In this document: positions 63,919 to 64,000 of the stretch, in pieces | Numbering within the stretch: position 1 is the stretch's first letter | Layout: each line of letters begins with the position of its first letter | DNA from: Proluteimonas flavola | Lineage (GTDB): Bacteria > Pseudomonadota > Gammaproteobacteria > Xanthomonadales > Xanthomonadaceae | Length of the DNA stretch: 64,000 nt | Direction: 5' to 3' | Assembly: GCF_021191705.1 (NCBI RefSeq) | Contig: NZ_JAIWPU010000018.1 | Coordinates: 1-64,000, forward strand | Translations under genes and position numbers: made by a program | The notes under the pieces: model-generated | The model's database searches: none | What the model was told of the DNA's origin: nothing | What the model saw: only the letters and a program-made list of their open reading frames with translations

Positions 63919-64000
63919 GCGTTCATGTCGGCAGCAGCCTGGTCGGGTCCTTCACGGCACACACGTGGAACGGCACGCGGGCAGGGGCGCGTCCTGGGCG
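63915..64000 (+). CDS. Unidentified gene, 5' part only
   Basis: ATG 63915 overlaps the preceding TGA in ATGA, the usual sign of coupled translation. The 28 visible residues, MSVHVGSSLVGSFTAHTWNG followed by TRAGARPG, are too few to assign. The gene belongs to the CmcJ-like operon and continues past the window. Confidence 0.5.
   Translation, partial: MSVHVGSSLVGSFTAHTWNGTRAGARPG

Overview
The window carries a nearly complete cephem (cephalosporin-type beta-lactam) biosynthetic locus of a high-GC Gram-negative bacterium. Fused to it, on the same strand, is a seven-module NRPS plus one-module PKS assembly line. The nearest pathway I know of is the cephabacin/chitinovorin family of Lysobacter (L. 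lactamgenus), in which a cephem nucleus bears a peptide-acetate ester at C-3' and a formamido group at C-7. The host is probably a Lysobacter/Xanthomonas relative. That is an inference from GC content, pathway type and the MacB-like and PvdE-like transporters; there is no rRNA or housekeeping gene to confirm it.

Layout. Positions 1-4476 are a decayed flank: the C-terminus of a transposase, a membrane-protein gene, a lysine-rich gene and a possible DUF3800-like gene, all broken by single-base frameshifts, plus one intact hypothetical gene. From 51704 leftward to 4477 runs one very long minus-strand gene series: Sfp-type phosphopantetheinyl transferase, three giant NRPS or NRPS-PKS genes, two MacB-like permeases, then pcbAB (ACV synthetase), pcbC (isopenicillin N synthase), cefE, cefF and cefD. 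After the first NRPS gene, every gap is 70 bp or less. To the right lie a plus-strand type II thioesterase, a translationally coupled minus-strand trio (penicillin-acylase-family hydrolase, PvdE-like ABC exporter, ATP-grasp-like protein) and a minus-strand methyltransferase. Facing that is a plus-strand operon: CmcJ-like oxygenase, a 72-aa protein, a PaaK-like adenylating enzyme, a carrier-thioesterase protein with a degenerate carrier, and a gene cut by the window end.

How it may work. PcbAB joins aminoadipate, cysteine and valine; the specificity residues read directly from its three A domains match these. PcbC closes the penam, CefD epimerises it, CefE expands the ring and CefF hydroxylates C-3'. 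The separate line (three NRPS modules, three NRPS modules, then one NRPS plus PKS with KR and TE) would build an acyl-peptide ending in a reduced C2 extension. Its TE, or the discrete TE at 62911-63918, could esterify this onto the C-3' hydroxyl. Predicted residues are unlike the Ala/Arg of known cephabacins: one aromatic, one Gly and two consecutive Asn can be read, and three positions are unassigned. The CmcJ-like enzyme is the best candidate for C-7 oxidation. A starter-position C domain, a periplasmic acylase and a PvdE-like exporter together suggest an N-acyl prodrug trimmed outside the cytoplasm. No beta-lactamase, MbtH gene or pathway regulator was found in the window.
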